Source of the DNA: Pseudomonadota bacterium
GTDB taxonomy: Bacteria > Desulfobacterota > Desulfovibrionia > Desulfovibrionales > Desulfomicrobiaceae
Length of the DNA stretch: 64,000 nucleotides
Assembly (NCBI GenBank): GCA_018902545.1
Contig: JAHIQM010000020.1
Coordinates: 62,001-126,000, forward strand
Direction: 5' to 3'
The position numbers and the translations under genes were made by a program. This document shows positions 10,096 through 18,330 of this stretch, one piece after another; the first letter of the stretch is position 1; every line of letters begins with the position of its first letter. Under the pieces are notes generated by a model, which ran no database searches, was not told where the DNA came from, and was given only the letters and a program-made list of their open reading frames with translations.

Positions 10096-10431
10096 GGCCC
10101 GCTGTCGGCATGGCCTTGAGGCCCGCCGGAACTCCTTCACCGGCCTCGTAGAGTTGAATCGTTGCGTGACGGGCGGAAAAGCTGGGCTGGACGACCGGCA
10201 ACGATTCAACAAACGATGCCTGGCTCAGTCAGACAGCCGACGAGCCTCAAGGCCATGCCGACAGCGGGCCTTGAGCCATGCCGGAACTCCTTTACGGGTC
10301 TCGTGGAATTGAATCGGTGTGTGCGGGGCGAAAAATTTGGGTAGGACGTGCGGCAACGAGTAGGCAAACGATGCCTGGTTCAGTCAGACAGCCGACGAGC
10401 CTCAAGGCCATGCCGACAGCGGGCCTTGAGG
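10096..10431. repeat. Two tandem ~155-bp hairpin-bearing repeats plus an inverted partial copy
   Basis: A 27-base core occurs at 10244-10270 and again at 10399-10425, giving a period of 155 bases. A copy in the opposite orientation lies at 10096-10122. The units begin with a GGAACTCCTT-containing segment, contain a TTGAATCG block, and are nearly identical over their last 60 bases (from AAACGATGCCTGG on) but diverge in the middle. Each core forms a hairpin: CCTCAAGGCC (10400-10409) pairs with GGCCTTGAGG (10422-10431) around a 12-base loop, and the first unit forms the same hairpin at 10245-10276. Short reading frames across it look non-coding. No gene is seen between 10069 and 10479. Confidence 0.8.
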
Positions 10432-10479
10432 TGCTGATGGGGCGCTGTGTTTACGGAAAGAGGGGGCCGCGCTGAAGGG

Positions 10480-11025
10480 TCACTCCGCCTTGGGATGTGA
10501 TTTCATGATCCCGCCGAGGTCCAGGTTCATGTTTTTGATGCAGCTGTCCTTGAGGTGGCAACGGTCGCATCCGTAACGGTGCGGGTAGGGCGTGAGGGTT
10601 GCGTACTTGCGATTCATCGCCCCCGAATCCTGCAGATCCAGCCCGATTTTCTCCAGCGTCCGGCAGAGCGGTTTGGTCGGTTCGGGGACCGGCGCGCACT
10701 GTGTTTCCCCGAGTTCGGGCATGAGCGTCTTCAGGGTGCCCATGATCATGGTCTGGGCGATGGCCTCATGTTTGAACCCTTCGGACGGGGACTGCCCCCA
10801 TATCTCGTCAATCTGGTCCTCCACGGACTGTTCAAGAAAAACAACCACATGTTCCTTGCGGTCGCCGAGCTTGTAGACCTTGAGGTGCGGCAGCCATCTG
10901 TCCCAGACGTCGAGTACGTCGATCATGTCGCGTGGCCCGAGTTCATCGATCTGGGACAGGAAAAGGAACGTTGCAAAATCGAACTCCGGCTGAATCGGGA
11001 GTTGCGTGATGGACAGTGTCTTCAT
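10480..11025 (-). CDS. Hypothetical protein with C-terminal cysteine cluster
   Basis: I do not recognise this 181-residue protein. The N-terminal two thirds are acidic and alpha-helical in appearance (FLFLSQIDELGPRDMIDVLDVWDRWLPHLKVY). The last third carries five cysteines, including CDRCHLKDSC (C-x2-C-x5-C) and two earlier ones near residues 110 and 125, suggesting a metal or Fe-S site. There is no signal peptide or membrane segment. The ATG at 11025 has only a weak AGG upstream. It follows the LuxR-type regulator on the same strand with about 90 bases between, so co-transcription is possible. Confidence 0.7.
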   Translation of the reverse strand: MKTLSITQLPIQPEFDFATFLFLSQIDELGPRDMIDVLDVWDRWLPHLKVYKLGDRKEHVVVFLEQSVEDQIDEIWGQSPSEGFKHEAIAQTMIMGTLKTLMPELGETQCAPVPEPTKPLCRTLEKIGLDLQDSGAMNRKYATLTPYPHRYGCDRCHLKDSCIKNMNLDLGGIMKSHPKAE

Positions 11026-11112
11026 GAATGCGCAAACCTGTGGTCGAATGTGTCTGGGATGCCGATAGCGGTGCTGGCGTGGGTTGGTCCTTGATATACT
11101 TAGGAGGGAAAC

Positions 11113-12120
11113 TCAAGAATTTTCTCTGTCCCCCAGGTTCCTGGCCGCCCACAGGGAGGCTTGCAGCCGATTGGGTACGTCGATTTTTTTGTAGATATTG
11201 TAGATGTGCGATTTGATCGTGTTCAGGCTCAAAAAAAGTTTCTGGGCGATATCCTTGTTTGTGGCGCCTGCCGCAAGCATGAGCAGGATCTCCTTTTCGC
11301 GGTGACTGAGTTCGTTTTGTCCGTCCTCGGTCAGGGCCAGTTCGGCAGGCCGGTTCTGTTTGCCGAGCAGAAAAGCGGACATGGCCTCGCGTGAGAACCA
11401 GAGTTCGTTGCTCAGCATGGCGCTCACACCCTTGACCATGAGCTTGAACGGGGAGTTGCGGTAGAAGATGCCGCGAATGCCGGAGGTGATGGCTTCAAGC
11501 TCCAGCGTCCGGTCATCCGGGACGTTGAAGAGGGCCACGGAAGTGGACATGAACGGTGAATCCTCGCCGCCCGCTTCCTGCAGCAACTCTTCCAGGGACA
11601 GACCGGTGCAGTCCAGCAGAGTCAGGTCGGGCGCCGCGGTTTCAAGAATCCTGGGCAGCGAAGGGGAATGGCTGCAACTTACCCCGGTCTCCTGGCTGAG
11701 TCTGGCGGCCAACAGGTCGTTTAAAAGAGGGTCGTCCCCCACGATTCCGAGCATGGCCGGACCGGTCTGGCCCGGTTTTCTGCCCGTGGCGACCCGGATG
11801 GCGGTGACCTTGCCGGGGTCGAAGGAGATGGCCATGCCGTTTGTCTCAGTTCGCACCACGGTCCCCTCGACCCGAAATCGTGACTGCGACTGGCCAGCCT
11901 TCATGCCGCTAAAATCCAGGGAAATGTTCAGCGTCACCTCGGTGCCGACGGGATATGTCTGCCCCGTTTCGAAAAAGACCCCACCGGCGGAGATGTTTGT
12001 CGTGGTCAGTTCCTGGTCCGAGTAGTCGTGCATGATCGAGCTCACTTTCGAAGGAATGCTCATGGAAAAACGTTCGATTCTGCGTCGATTGTCCTTTTTG
12101 GACGCCGCACTGCTGTTCAT
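11113..12120 (-). CDS. PilZ - receiver-like - LuxR-type DNA-binding regulator
   Basis: A 335-residue fusion. Residues 11-110 form a PilZ domain with both c-di-GMP motifs: RxxxR (R13, R17) and NxSxxG (N42, S44, G47). Residues 123-245 look like the atypical receiver of CsgD/VpsT-type regulators, with the acidic pair DD129-130 and the equivalent of the phospho-Asp (D170) but no canonical switch lysine. Residues 271-330 are a LuxR helix-turn-helix (SHREKEILLMLAAGATNKDIA...TIKSHI). The start at 12120 is chosen for its GGAGGT site four bases upstream; an ATG at 12144 has none. It follows the TPR gene by about 28 bases. Likely a c-di-GMP-responsive transcription factor. Confidence 0.85.
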   Translation of the reverse strand: MNSSAASKKDNRRRIERFSMSIPSKVSSIMHDYSDQELTTTNISAGGVFFETGQTYPVGTEVTLNISLDFSGMKAGQSQSRFRVEGTVVRTETNGMAISFDPGKVTAIRVATGRKPGQTGPAMLGIVGDDPLLNDLLAARLSQETGVSCSHSPSLPRILETAAPDLTLLDCTGLSLEELLQEAGGEDSPFMSTSVALFNVPDDRTLELEAITSGIRGIFYRNSPFKLMVKGVSAMLSNELWFSREAMSAFLLGKQNRPAELALTEDGQNELSHREKEILLMLAAGATNKDIAQKLFLSLNTIKSHIYNIYKKIDVPNRLQASLWAARNLGDRENS

Positions 12121-12148
12121 GCTACCTCCGTGGCGGATGTGCATTGTG

Positions 12149-12934
12149 TTAGTCCGATACCTTCGGGTCCGCGGTGGAGAGGTTGTGCGGCAGCAGGTTG
12201 TTTTTCTTCAGGTAGTCTAAAAATTTCTGGGCGATTTCCAGGTCCTTGTTCAGGCTCAGGGCCAGGCGCAGATGCTCTACTGTTTTCTCGATGTCGGATT
12301 TGGCGAAACAGGCCCGGGCCATGTTGTAGTGCAGATTCTCGTCGGCCGGAGAGAGTTCCAGGGCCTTGGCGTAATAATCCGCGGCCTGGTCGTACATTTC
12401 GTTCTTGCGCAGGTTGATCCCGAAGTCGTTGAACAGGTGCTTGTGTTCGGCGTCAAAGGTCGCCTCCATCTTGATCAGACGCTGGAAGATGTTGTCCGCC
12501 TTGCCTGATTCGCCCCGCTCAAGATACGTCAGCCCCAGCCCGAAGTTGGCCCGGATGTTTTCCTCATCCACGCTCAGGGCATTGCCGAATTCGTATTCCG
12601 CGCTGTACGTGTCGCCGTTGCTCCGGTGCCGCTCTGCCTTGGCAATGGTCTGGTTCAGCTTGCGGATGCTCGGATAGACCTTGCTGGAATAAAACTCGGG
12701 TTCGGGCGCGTAATTCTCCAGAAATTCTTCCTTGGGAATTTCCTGCTTGGGTCCAGAAGGCACGTAGTTCGGATTGAGGGGCTGGATGGTGATGGCTCCC
12801 TGCTCATCCTCCTCGGCAAACCAGTACATGGTCTGCGTGGTCTTGCGGACTGTCGCTCCCGCTCCGACTTTTGCGATCTTTTCGGAGGAAAAAACCCCCT
12901 TGATGCGTGCACGTTGATTCTCGGTTTCCGACAT
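12149..12934 (-). CDS. TPR-repeat protein
   Basis: A 261-residue cytoplasmic protein with no signal peptide. Residues 1-90 are unlike any family I know and contain the segment MYWFAEEDEQGAITIQPLNPNYV. Residues 95-250 hold about four tetratricopeptide repeats, clearest at YDQAADYYAKALELSPADENLHYNMARACF and IEKTVEHLRLALSLNKDLEIA. TPRs mediate protein-protein contacts. It sits between pyrF (20 bases upstream) and the PilZ-LuxR regulator (28 bases downstream), all on the minus strand, so it may belong to one transcription unit with them. The precise function is unknown. Confidence 0.82.
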   Translation of the reverse strand: MSETENQRARIKGVFSSEKIAKVGAGATVRKTTQTMYWFAEEDEQGAITIQPLNPNYVPSGPKQEIPKEEFLENYAPEPEFYSSKVYPSIRKLNQTIAKAERHRSNGDTYSAEYEFGNALSVDEENIRANFGLGLTYLERGESGKADNIFQRLIKMEATFDAEHKHLFNDFGINLRKNEMYDQAADYYAKALELSPADENLHYNMARACFAKSDIEKTVEHLRLALSLNKDLEIAQKFLDYLKKNNLLPHNLSTADPKVSD

Positions 12935-12953
12935 GAGCGTCCCCTGCAGAAAA

Positions 12954-13667
12954 TTATGTGATTGCCTCCAGGTACTTCCGAGCTGCCTGCGCGGGATCGG
13001 CAGACCTGGTTATGGGCCGGCCGACGACCAGATAATCGCTTCCGTCTCGAGCTGCCTGGGCCGGGGTGCAGACCCTCGACTGGTCTTCGGAATCGGCGTC
13101 GGGCAGTCGTATGCCGGGAGTGAGGAGCCGGAAAGATGCTCCACATGCCTGACGTATATCACGAACTTCCCTGCCTGAACAGACCACGCCATCCAGTTTC
13201 CAGTTTTGGGCGCTCCGGGCCAGATGAACGGTCAGGTCGCGGATATCGTCGCCGCAGGCCTGCGCGTTCCAGGCCAGATCGCCGGGTCCGAGGCTGGTCA
13301 GCAGCGTGACCCCGAGGATGCATGGCGGCGTTTGCCCAGACGCAAGAGCCTGATCACGGCCCGCCGCTGCCGCTTCGCACATGGTGCGCCCGCCGAGGGC
13401 GTGGACGGTCAGCATGTCCGCGCCCATGCGTGTGGACTGCGCCACCGCCGCCTGCACGGTGTTCGGGATGTCCATGAACTTCAGGTCGAGAAAAACCTTG
13501 AACCCCATATCCTTGAGACAGGACAGGATTTCCTGCCCGGCGCTCAGGTACAGCTCCAGGCCAACCTTGACCCATGGCGCCACGCCCTGCAGGCGGGTCG
13601 CCAGGGCCAAAGCCGGTCCCTTTTCGGGCAAGTCCAGGGCCACGACCAGGGCGGGGGAAGTGCTCAT
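12954..13667 (-). CDS. pyrF: Orotidine 5'-phosphate decarboxylase
   Basis: Last step of UMP synthesis: decarboxylates OMP. The catalytic array D-x-K-x-x-D is visible as LDLKFMDIPNT, and VALDLP lies at the N-terminus and TPGIR near the C-terminus. The length of 237 residues fits the family. I start at the ATG at 13667, which overlaps the gmk stop (ATGA) and has GGGAG six bases upstream; an ATG four codons earlier (13679) would put that site inside the gene. Translationally coupled to gmk. Confidence 0.96.
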   Translation of the reverse strand: MSTSPALVVALDLPEKGPALALATRLQGVAPWVKVGLELYLSAGQEILSCLKDMGFKVFLDLKFMDIPNTVQAAVAQSTRMGADMLTVHALGGRTMCEAAAAGRDQALASGQTPPCILGVTLLTSLGPGDLAWNAQACGDDIRDLTVHLARSAQNWKLDGVVCSGREVRDIRQACGASFRLLTPGIRLPDADSEDQSRVCTPAQAARDGSDYLVVGRPITRSADPAQAARKYLEAIT

Positions 13668-14305
13668 GACTGCTCCCATTGCCGGGTCAGGCCGGCGAGC
13701 CAGGACGCCTGGTGCGCGGGCCTGGTTTTTTCGGCCAGATAGATGACACGCAGTTGTTCGTAAGCGAGGTTCAGGTCCTTGTTTACGATCCAGTGATCAA
13801 ACCACCGGCTGTCCGCGATTTCGCATCTGGCCGCGGCCAGGCGGCGGCTGATGGTTTCTGCGCTGTCCGTGCCCCGGCCGGTCAGACGCTTCTCCAGGTC
13901 TTCGGGGGAGGGCGGGAAGATGAAGACGTAGCAGCCCTGTTTCATGCTCTCTTTAAGCTGGCGTGCGCCCTGCACGTCGATGTCGAAGATGACGTCCCGC
14001 CCTTCGGCCAAAAGGTCTATGGTGGCCTGTCTCGGGGTGCCGTAAAAATTGCCGTAGACCTCGGCCCATTCGGCGAAGAAGCCTTCGCTGCGGCGACGCT
14101 CGAAGTCCTCGCGGGTCAGGAAATGGTATTCCCGCCCGTCCTCCTCACCTGGTCTGGGTGCACGGGTGGTGCAGGACACGGAAAAGGCGAAGGCACTGAA
14201 CTCGCCGGTCAGTCGCCGGATGAGGGTGCTTTTGCCCGTGCCCGAAGGGGCACTGATGACAAGCATGAGGCCCGCATCGGCTCCGAGGGAATGCTGGCTA
14301 TTCAT
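13664..14305 (-). CDS. gmk: Guanylate kinase
   Basis: Converts GMP to GDP. The P-loop is [10 protein letters not shown] near residues 18-27, followed by the GMP-binding [18 protein letters not shown] segment and [11 protein letters not shown]-like text near residue 105. The 213-residue length is typical. A GGAGGC site precedes the ATG. The start overlaps the end of the DUF370 gene by 8 bases and the stop overlaps pyrF by 4, so yicC-DUF370-gmk-pyrF form a compact operon, a conserved order in Desulfovibrionales and Firmicutes. Confidence 0.97.
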   Translation of the reverse strand: MNSQHSLGADAGLMLVISAPSGTGKSTLIRRLTGEFSAFAFSVSCTTRAPRPGEEDGREYHFLTREDFERRRSEGFFAEWAEVYGNFYGTPRQATIDLLAEGRDVIFDIDVQGARQLKESMKQGCYVFIFPPSPEDLEKRLTGRGTDSAETISRRLAAARCEIADSRWFDHWIVNKDLNLAYEQLRVIYLAEKTRPAHQASWLAGLTRQWEQS

Positions 14306-14555
14306 CGCTGCCTCCGGCGGTAAAGCGTTGGCTGATGGTTTCGGGCTGGATGGCGGACAGGATGCAGTGGTTGGAATCGGTGATGATGAGCGAGCGGGTC
14401 TTGCGGCCCTGGGTCGCGTCGATGAGGCGTCCGGCCTGCTTGGCTTCCTCCCGCAGGCGGCGCATGGGTGAGGAGGTCGGGCCCACGATTGCCACCACCC
14501 TGCCTATGACCACAGAGTTGCCGAAACCGATGTTGAGGAGTTTCTTCTTTTCCAC
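14298..14555 (-). CDS. DUF370 / RemA-like regulator
   Basis: An 85-residue protein of the DUF370 family, which in Bacillus includes the matrix regulator RemA. The family pattern is clear: [49 protein letters not shown] and [17 protein letters not shown]. These proteins form oligomeric rings that bind DNA or act with the neighbouring YicC/Gmk genes. It sits three bases after yicC and overlaps gmk, its usual position in many genomes. The function in this organism is inferred only from family and context. Confidence 0.9.
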   Translation of the reverse strand: MEKKKLLNIGFGNSVVIGRVVAIVGPTSSPMRRLREEAKQAGRLIDATQGRKTRSLIITDSNHCILSAIQPETISQRFTAGGSDE

Positions 14556-14558
14556 TGC

Positions 14559-15440
14559 CTACTCCAGGTTCTGGATCTGTTCCCGGCATTTCTCAAGGTC
14601 TGACTTGAAGGCCACCACCAGCTGGCTGATGTTCGTGTTCTGGCTCTTGTTGCCGCAGGTGTTGATCTCGCGGAAGCATTCCTGGACCATGAAATCGAGC
14701 TTGCGTCCCACGGGTTCGGTCTGATTGAAGTACCCGTCGATCCCCTTGAGGTGTATCTCAAGGCGCGTCAGTTCCTCGGACACGTCGATGCGATCGGAGA
14801 TGACGGCCAACTCCTGCAGCATGCGGTCAGGGTCCACCTGTACGCCGCTGTCGGCCAGCAGCTTGCCGACCCGCTCCTGCAAGAGGGCGAACCGTTCCGG
14901 CGCGGTCTGGGCGGCCAGAACGCGGATCTCCTCCACCAGTTCGGTCAGGCGTGCAAAGCGCACGCGCAGATCCTCTTCAAGGGCCAGTCCTTCCCTGGTC
15001 CGCGATTCGTCCCAGTCCTTCAAGGCGCGTTGCAGGGCCTCGGTCAGGCTTGCGACCAGCTGCGGGTTGTCGATGCTGCCCGAGTCCTTCCACAGGGAGG
15101 GGATGTTCAGCAGCCGGCTCAGGTCCGGGGAATAGGCAATTCCCGTCGATGAGGCCAGCAGTTCGAGCTCCTGTAGCATGGAGGCGGCCATGGTCCTGTC
15201 CAGGGTCAGGGACTGCAGCTCGGGGTTGTGAATCTTGAGCCCCAGGAAAAGTTCCACCCCTCCCCGGTTTGCCACCCCGCGGACCTCGTTCTCCCATTCC
15301 TTCTGGTGGGCATAGAGGGTGGGCGGGATTTTCCATTTCAGATCGAGGTGGCGGTTGTTGAGGCTGCGGATTTCCCAGGACAGGGTCCAACCTTCCTCCT
15401 GGGCGCTGGTGCGGCCGTAGCCGGTCATACTTTTGGGCAT
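14559..15440 (-). CDS. YicC family endoribonuclease
   Basis: A 293-residue member of the YicC/YloC family. The N-terminus MPKSMTGYGR is the family signature, SLNNRHLDLKWKIP follows, and the C-terminus has the DUF1732 pattern GRKLDFMVQECFREINTCGNKSQN. E. coli YicC is reported as an endoribonuclease that acts on small RNAs. The start overlaps the DUF4416 gene by 16 bases. It leads into DUF370-gmk-pyrF, the conserved order for this family. Confidence 0.93.
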   Translation of the reverse strand: MPKSMTGYGRTSAQEEGWTLSWEIRSLNNRHLDLKWKIPPTLYAHQKEWENEVRGVANRGGVELFLGLKIHNPELQSLTLDRTMAASMLQELELLASSTGIAYSPDLSRLLNIPSLWKDSGSIDNPQLVASLTEALQRALKDWDESRTREGLALEEDLRVRFARLTELVEEIRVLAAQTAPERFALLQERVGKLLADSGVQVDPDRMLQELAVISDRIDVSEELTRLEIHLKGIDGYFNQTEPVGRKLDFMVQECFREINTCGNKSQNTNISQLVVAFKSDLEKCREQIQNLE

Positions 15441-15988
15441 GGCGTATCCTCTGATGATGTTAAATGCTTGAGGGATTCCCTGTACATGTCCCGGAGGCGG
15501 GTCAGGTGCTTCTTGACCTCGGGCGCGGCGTAGTCCGGGAAGGTCCAGGGGAGGTCACACCAGTCTCCCCCTTGAAAAATGAGGGTCAGGTCGGCCCAGA
15601 TGCCCCGCGACAGGTACACCCGGTGCGTGAAATTCTTGCCTGTGGCCAGGACCAGGCGCTCCTGGGTCACGTAGCCGGGGTCGAGGTTGAAAAGCCTCCT
15701 GCCGTCCCGCGCCCACAGTTCCTCCAATACGTTGGTGGCCAGCTTGACTTCGGCCAGACCATCCAGGGGCAGGGGGCGCTCAAAGGACAGGACGCGCCGC
15801 AGGATGGGCGTGCCCAGTTCCGCATCGTAATAGCCGGTCCGGTAAAAGGCGATAGGCTCGGACTCGTAGTCGACAGGGCCCAGGATTTCTTCAAGTCCCG
15901 GTCGCAGCGCAGGCCAGAAATCCCCCCAGCGCGCGCCCAGCACAGACAGGAATGCCCGGCCGGGCAGGGGCAGCTTGGGGATACTCAT
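15425..15988 (-). CDS. DUF4416 family protein
   Basis: A 187-residue protein of the DUF4416 family, common in sulfate reducers and thermophiles. Landmarks are a LGPVDYESEPIAFYRTGYYDAELG segment near residue 35, an N-to-middle ATNVLEELWARDGRRLFNLDPGYV, and DLPWTFPDYAAPEV near the end. No catalytic residues are obvious. The ATG at 15988 has an excellent GGAGGAG site and overlaps the mtaB stop by four bases (ATGA). Its end overlaps yicC by 16 bases, so it links mtaB to the yicC operon. Molecular function is unknown. Confidence 0.85.
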   Translation of the reverse strand: MSIPKLPLPGRAFLSVLGARWGDFWPALRPGLEEILGPVDYESEPIAFYRTGYYDAELGTPILRRVLSFERPLPLDGLAEVKLATNVLEELWARDGRRLFNLDPGYVTQERLVLATGKNFTHRVYLSRGIWADLTLIFQGGDWCDLPWTFPDYAAPEVKKHLTRLRDMYRESLKHLTSSEDTPCPKV

Positions 15989-17268
15989 GTCTCCTCCGTC
16001 AGACGCCTTTCCTCGGCAATTCTGACCCTGAGACCCGCGGAGGTCAACCCTGACGGCGCGACGCGCAGCAGTTCGCGGGCCTTGGGCGGGGCGTCGCTGA
16101 CCGTGCACTCGACATAAAATTCGTTCATGCCCGTGCCCCCATCCTCCAGCGCCACGCTCATGGCCGGAAATTCGAGCAGCCTGTCCAGGAAATCCGAACG
16201 CTTGCGGGCCACCTCCCCGCGCAGGGCCTTGGCCCGCTCGCGGCGGACATGTCCCGGCACGACGTCCTTGAAGCGTGCCGCCGGGGTGCCTGGGCGTTCG
16301 GAATAGGGAAAGACGTGGGCGTAGGAGAGGGGCAGGCGTTTTACGACCGCCAGGGTTTCGTCCGCATGGCGCTGCGTTTCTCCCGGAAAACCCGCGATAA
16401 GATCCGCGCCCAGACCGAAAACCGGCCAGATGCTTTCCAGACCGTCCAGAAAGGTGAATATCTCTTCCGGTCCGTAGTGGCCCCGGCCCATGCGCCGCAG
16501 CACTTCCGGGCTGCCGCTCTGCAATGAGATGTGCAGATGCGGGGTCATGAGCCGGCTTTCGGCCAGGGTGGAGAGCGCCTTGGCGGAAAGGTCGCCCGGT
16601 TCCAGAGAACCCAGCCGCAGGCGCGCCCGGCCCTCCCAGCGGGGAGCCAGGGCCCGGTCCACCTGGGCGAGAAGATCCCAGAAATCCTTTGCCGGGGACA
16701 GATCGCGGCCGTAGTGGCGCAGGTTGATCCCGCAGAGCGAGATTTCGCGAATGCCGGACTCAAGCAGGCGCGAGGCCTCGGCGATGACGTCCTCCGGGGG
16801 GCGGCTGACGGATTTTCCGCGGGTGGAGGGGATGATGCAGTAGGTGCAGCCGTGGGAGCAGCCGTCCTGAACCTTGATCACGCCCCGGGCGCGGTTGTAG
16901 CCGGAGATGGACACGGCGGGGCCGGCTCTCTTCCGGCCGAGTCCGGCCTTCTCCTTTTGCGTGATGACTTCGTCCACAAGGCCCATGCCCAGTATGCGCT
17001 CCCGGTCCGCTTCCACGGCGCAACCGGCCACGACGATCCACGGTTTTGGAGCCATCGTTGCGAAGCTTCGGACCAGTTTGGCCAGATCGAGCACCGCCCG
17101 TTCGGTCACTGCGCAACTGTTGATGAGCACGATGTCGGCCAGGGCTTGGTCAGCGGTTTCCATCAGCCCGTCGGCGACAAGTGATTCACGGATGGCCTGG
17201 GATTCGTACTGGTTGACCTTGCACCCCTGGGTGGCGATGAAAAAAAGCTGTCCGGGGTCACGCCGCAT
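15985..17268 (-). CDS. mtaB: tRNA (t6A37) methylthiotransferase, MiaB/MtaB type
   Basis: Radical SAM methylthiotransferase that converts t6A37 to ms2t6A37 in ANN-decoding tRNAs. The UPF0004 domain starts with TQGCKVNQYESQ, and two more cysteines occur (INSCAVTERA, AGCAVEAD). The radical SAM motif is CSHGCTYC, preceded by VIKVQDG and followed by IIPSTRGKS. Length 427 residues. The GCK-N-Q spelling places it with MtaB rather than MiaB. The ATG at 17268 has an AGGAGG site; an in-frame reading upstream lies within mnmA. It overlaps mnmA by 11 bases. Confidence 0.9.
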   Translation of the reverse strand: MRRDPGQLFFIATQGCKVNQYESQAIRESLVADGLMETADQALADIVLINSCAVTERAVLDLAKLVRSFATMAPKPWIVVAGCAVEADRERILGMGLVDEVITQKEKAGLGRKRAGPAVSISGYNRARGVIKVQDGCSHGCTYCIIPSTRGKSVSRPPEDVIAEASRLLESGIREISLCGINLRHYGRDLSPAKDFWDLLAQVDRALAPRWEGRARLRLGSLEPGDLSAKALSTLAESRLMTPHLHISLQSGSPEVLRRMGRGHYGPEEIFTFLDGLESIWPVFGLGADLIAGFPGETQRHADETLAVVKRLPLSYAHVFPYSERPGTPAARFKDVVPGHVRRERAKALRGEVARKRSDFLDRLLEFPAMSVALEDGGTGMNEFYVECTVSDAPPKARELLRVAPSGLTSAGLRVRIAEERRLTEET

Positions 17269-18301
17269 GGATGGCCTCCTCGATGACCGCTCCGGCCAGG
17301 ACCTGCCCCTGGGCGGAATACACGGCGGCCACTTGGCCGGGCGTGGGGATGGTCCGGGGCCGGACAAAGACGACGGTCATGCCGGAGTCGTCCACGCTGA
17401 CATGCGCAGGTTCAGGAGGTTGGCGGTAGATCGTCTGCGCGAGCACCTCGTCGGGCCAGAATTCTGGCGGACAGAGCAGGTTGGGCTTGCCCGTGCGGCA
17501 TCCGGCTGCCAGGGTTTCGGATTTGAGACCGACAAGGAGCCGGTTATCTCGGAAGTCCTTGCCCGTTACGTAGAGCGGCTCGCTGTATGCGATGCCCAGG
17601 CCCTTGCGTTGCCCCAGGGTGTGGTTCCACAGTCCCTGATGGCGTCCAAGGACTGCGCCGTCGGCCAGGGTGATGGGGCCGGGACCGCCGAGCCGGACTT
17701 TTCTTTCCCGCAGGAATTCTCTGTAATCGCCGGGGATAAAACAGACCTCCTGGCTTTCGCGGCCAGCCGGCGGGGTCAGTCCGCGTTCGACCAACCCCTG
17801 GCGCACGGCCGCCTTGGTCCATTCGGCCAGGGGAAAAAGAACATGCTGAAATCGTTCCCTTGGCACTCTGGACAGGAAATAGCTCTGGTCCTTGGTCGCA
17901 TCGGCTCCCCGGAACAGGGCCGGGCCGTAATGGTTTTTCTGCAGGCGGGCGTAATGTCCCGTGGCCAGGCGGTCTGCCCCCAGCGCCCTGGCACGGTCCA
18001 GCAGCAGCCCGAATTTTATGGCCGGGTTGCAGGCCGCGCAGGGGTTGGGGGTCAGCCCGGCCTGATAGGCGCGCACAAAGGGCGCGATGACCAGTTCCTC
18101 GAATTCGGCGCGCAGGTCGACCAGGTGCAAGGGAACGCCCAGATCCCCGCACAGGCTGCGCAGGCGTTCACGCTGTTCCGCATCGTCCGTGTCCATGAAG
18201 CGGGCGTGCACGCCCAGGACCCTGGCTCCGGTTTCCCGGAGTAGGAGCAGGCTCATGAGGGAATCGGCCCCTCCGCTCAGTGCGATGGCGGTGTTATGCA
18301 T
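17258..18301 (-). CDS. mnmA: tRNA-specific 2-thiouridylase
   Basis: Adds sulfur to U34 of Lys, Glu and Gln tRNAs. The PP-loop SGGADS is at residues 9-14, and the two catalytic cysteines are in NPCAACN (C91) and QEVCFIPGDY (C187). HTLGQRKGLGI is also conserved. Length 347 residues. The ATG at 18301 is fixed by homology: the typical protein begins a few residues before the PP-loop. It has no Shine-Dalgarno sequence, because a terminator hairpin for gatA ends two bases before it. How it is translated is not evident from the sequence. Confidence 0.93.
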   Translation of the reverse strand: MHNTAIALSGGADSLMSLLLLRETGARVLGVHARFMDTDDAEQRERLRSLCGDLGVPLHLVDLRAEFEELVIAPFVRAYQAGLTPNPCAACNPAIKFGLLLDRARALGADRLATGHYARLQKNHYGPALFRGADATKDQSYFLSRVPRERFQHVLFPLAEWTKAAVRQGLVERGLTPPAGRESQEVCFIPGDYREFLRERKVRLGGPGPITLADGAVLGRHQGLWNHTLGQRKGLGIAYSEPLYVTGKDFRDNRLLVGLKSETLAAGCRTGKPNLLCPPEFWPDEVLAQTIYRQPPEPAHVSVDDSGMTVVFVRPRTIPTPGQVAAVYSAQGQVLAGAVIEEAIHAA

Positions 18302-18303
18302 GT

Positions 18304-18326
18304 AAAAAAGGCCGGAATATCCGGCC
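18304..18326 (-). terminator. Terminator after gatA abutting the mnmA start codon
   Basis: On the minus strand a 7-bp stem (GGCCGGA / TCCGGCC) with a 3-base loop is followed by six T residues, and the mnmA ATG begins two bases later. It lies directly after the gatA stop. It must limit read-through from gatA into mnmA. Confidence 0.85.
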
Positions 18327-18330
18327 CGGG

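Noticed and set aside
10096-10431. Possible CRISPR array
   Set aside because: Only two units, with a 155-base period and diverged middles instead of short identical repeats with regular spacers; no cas genes nearby.
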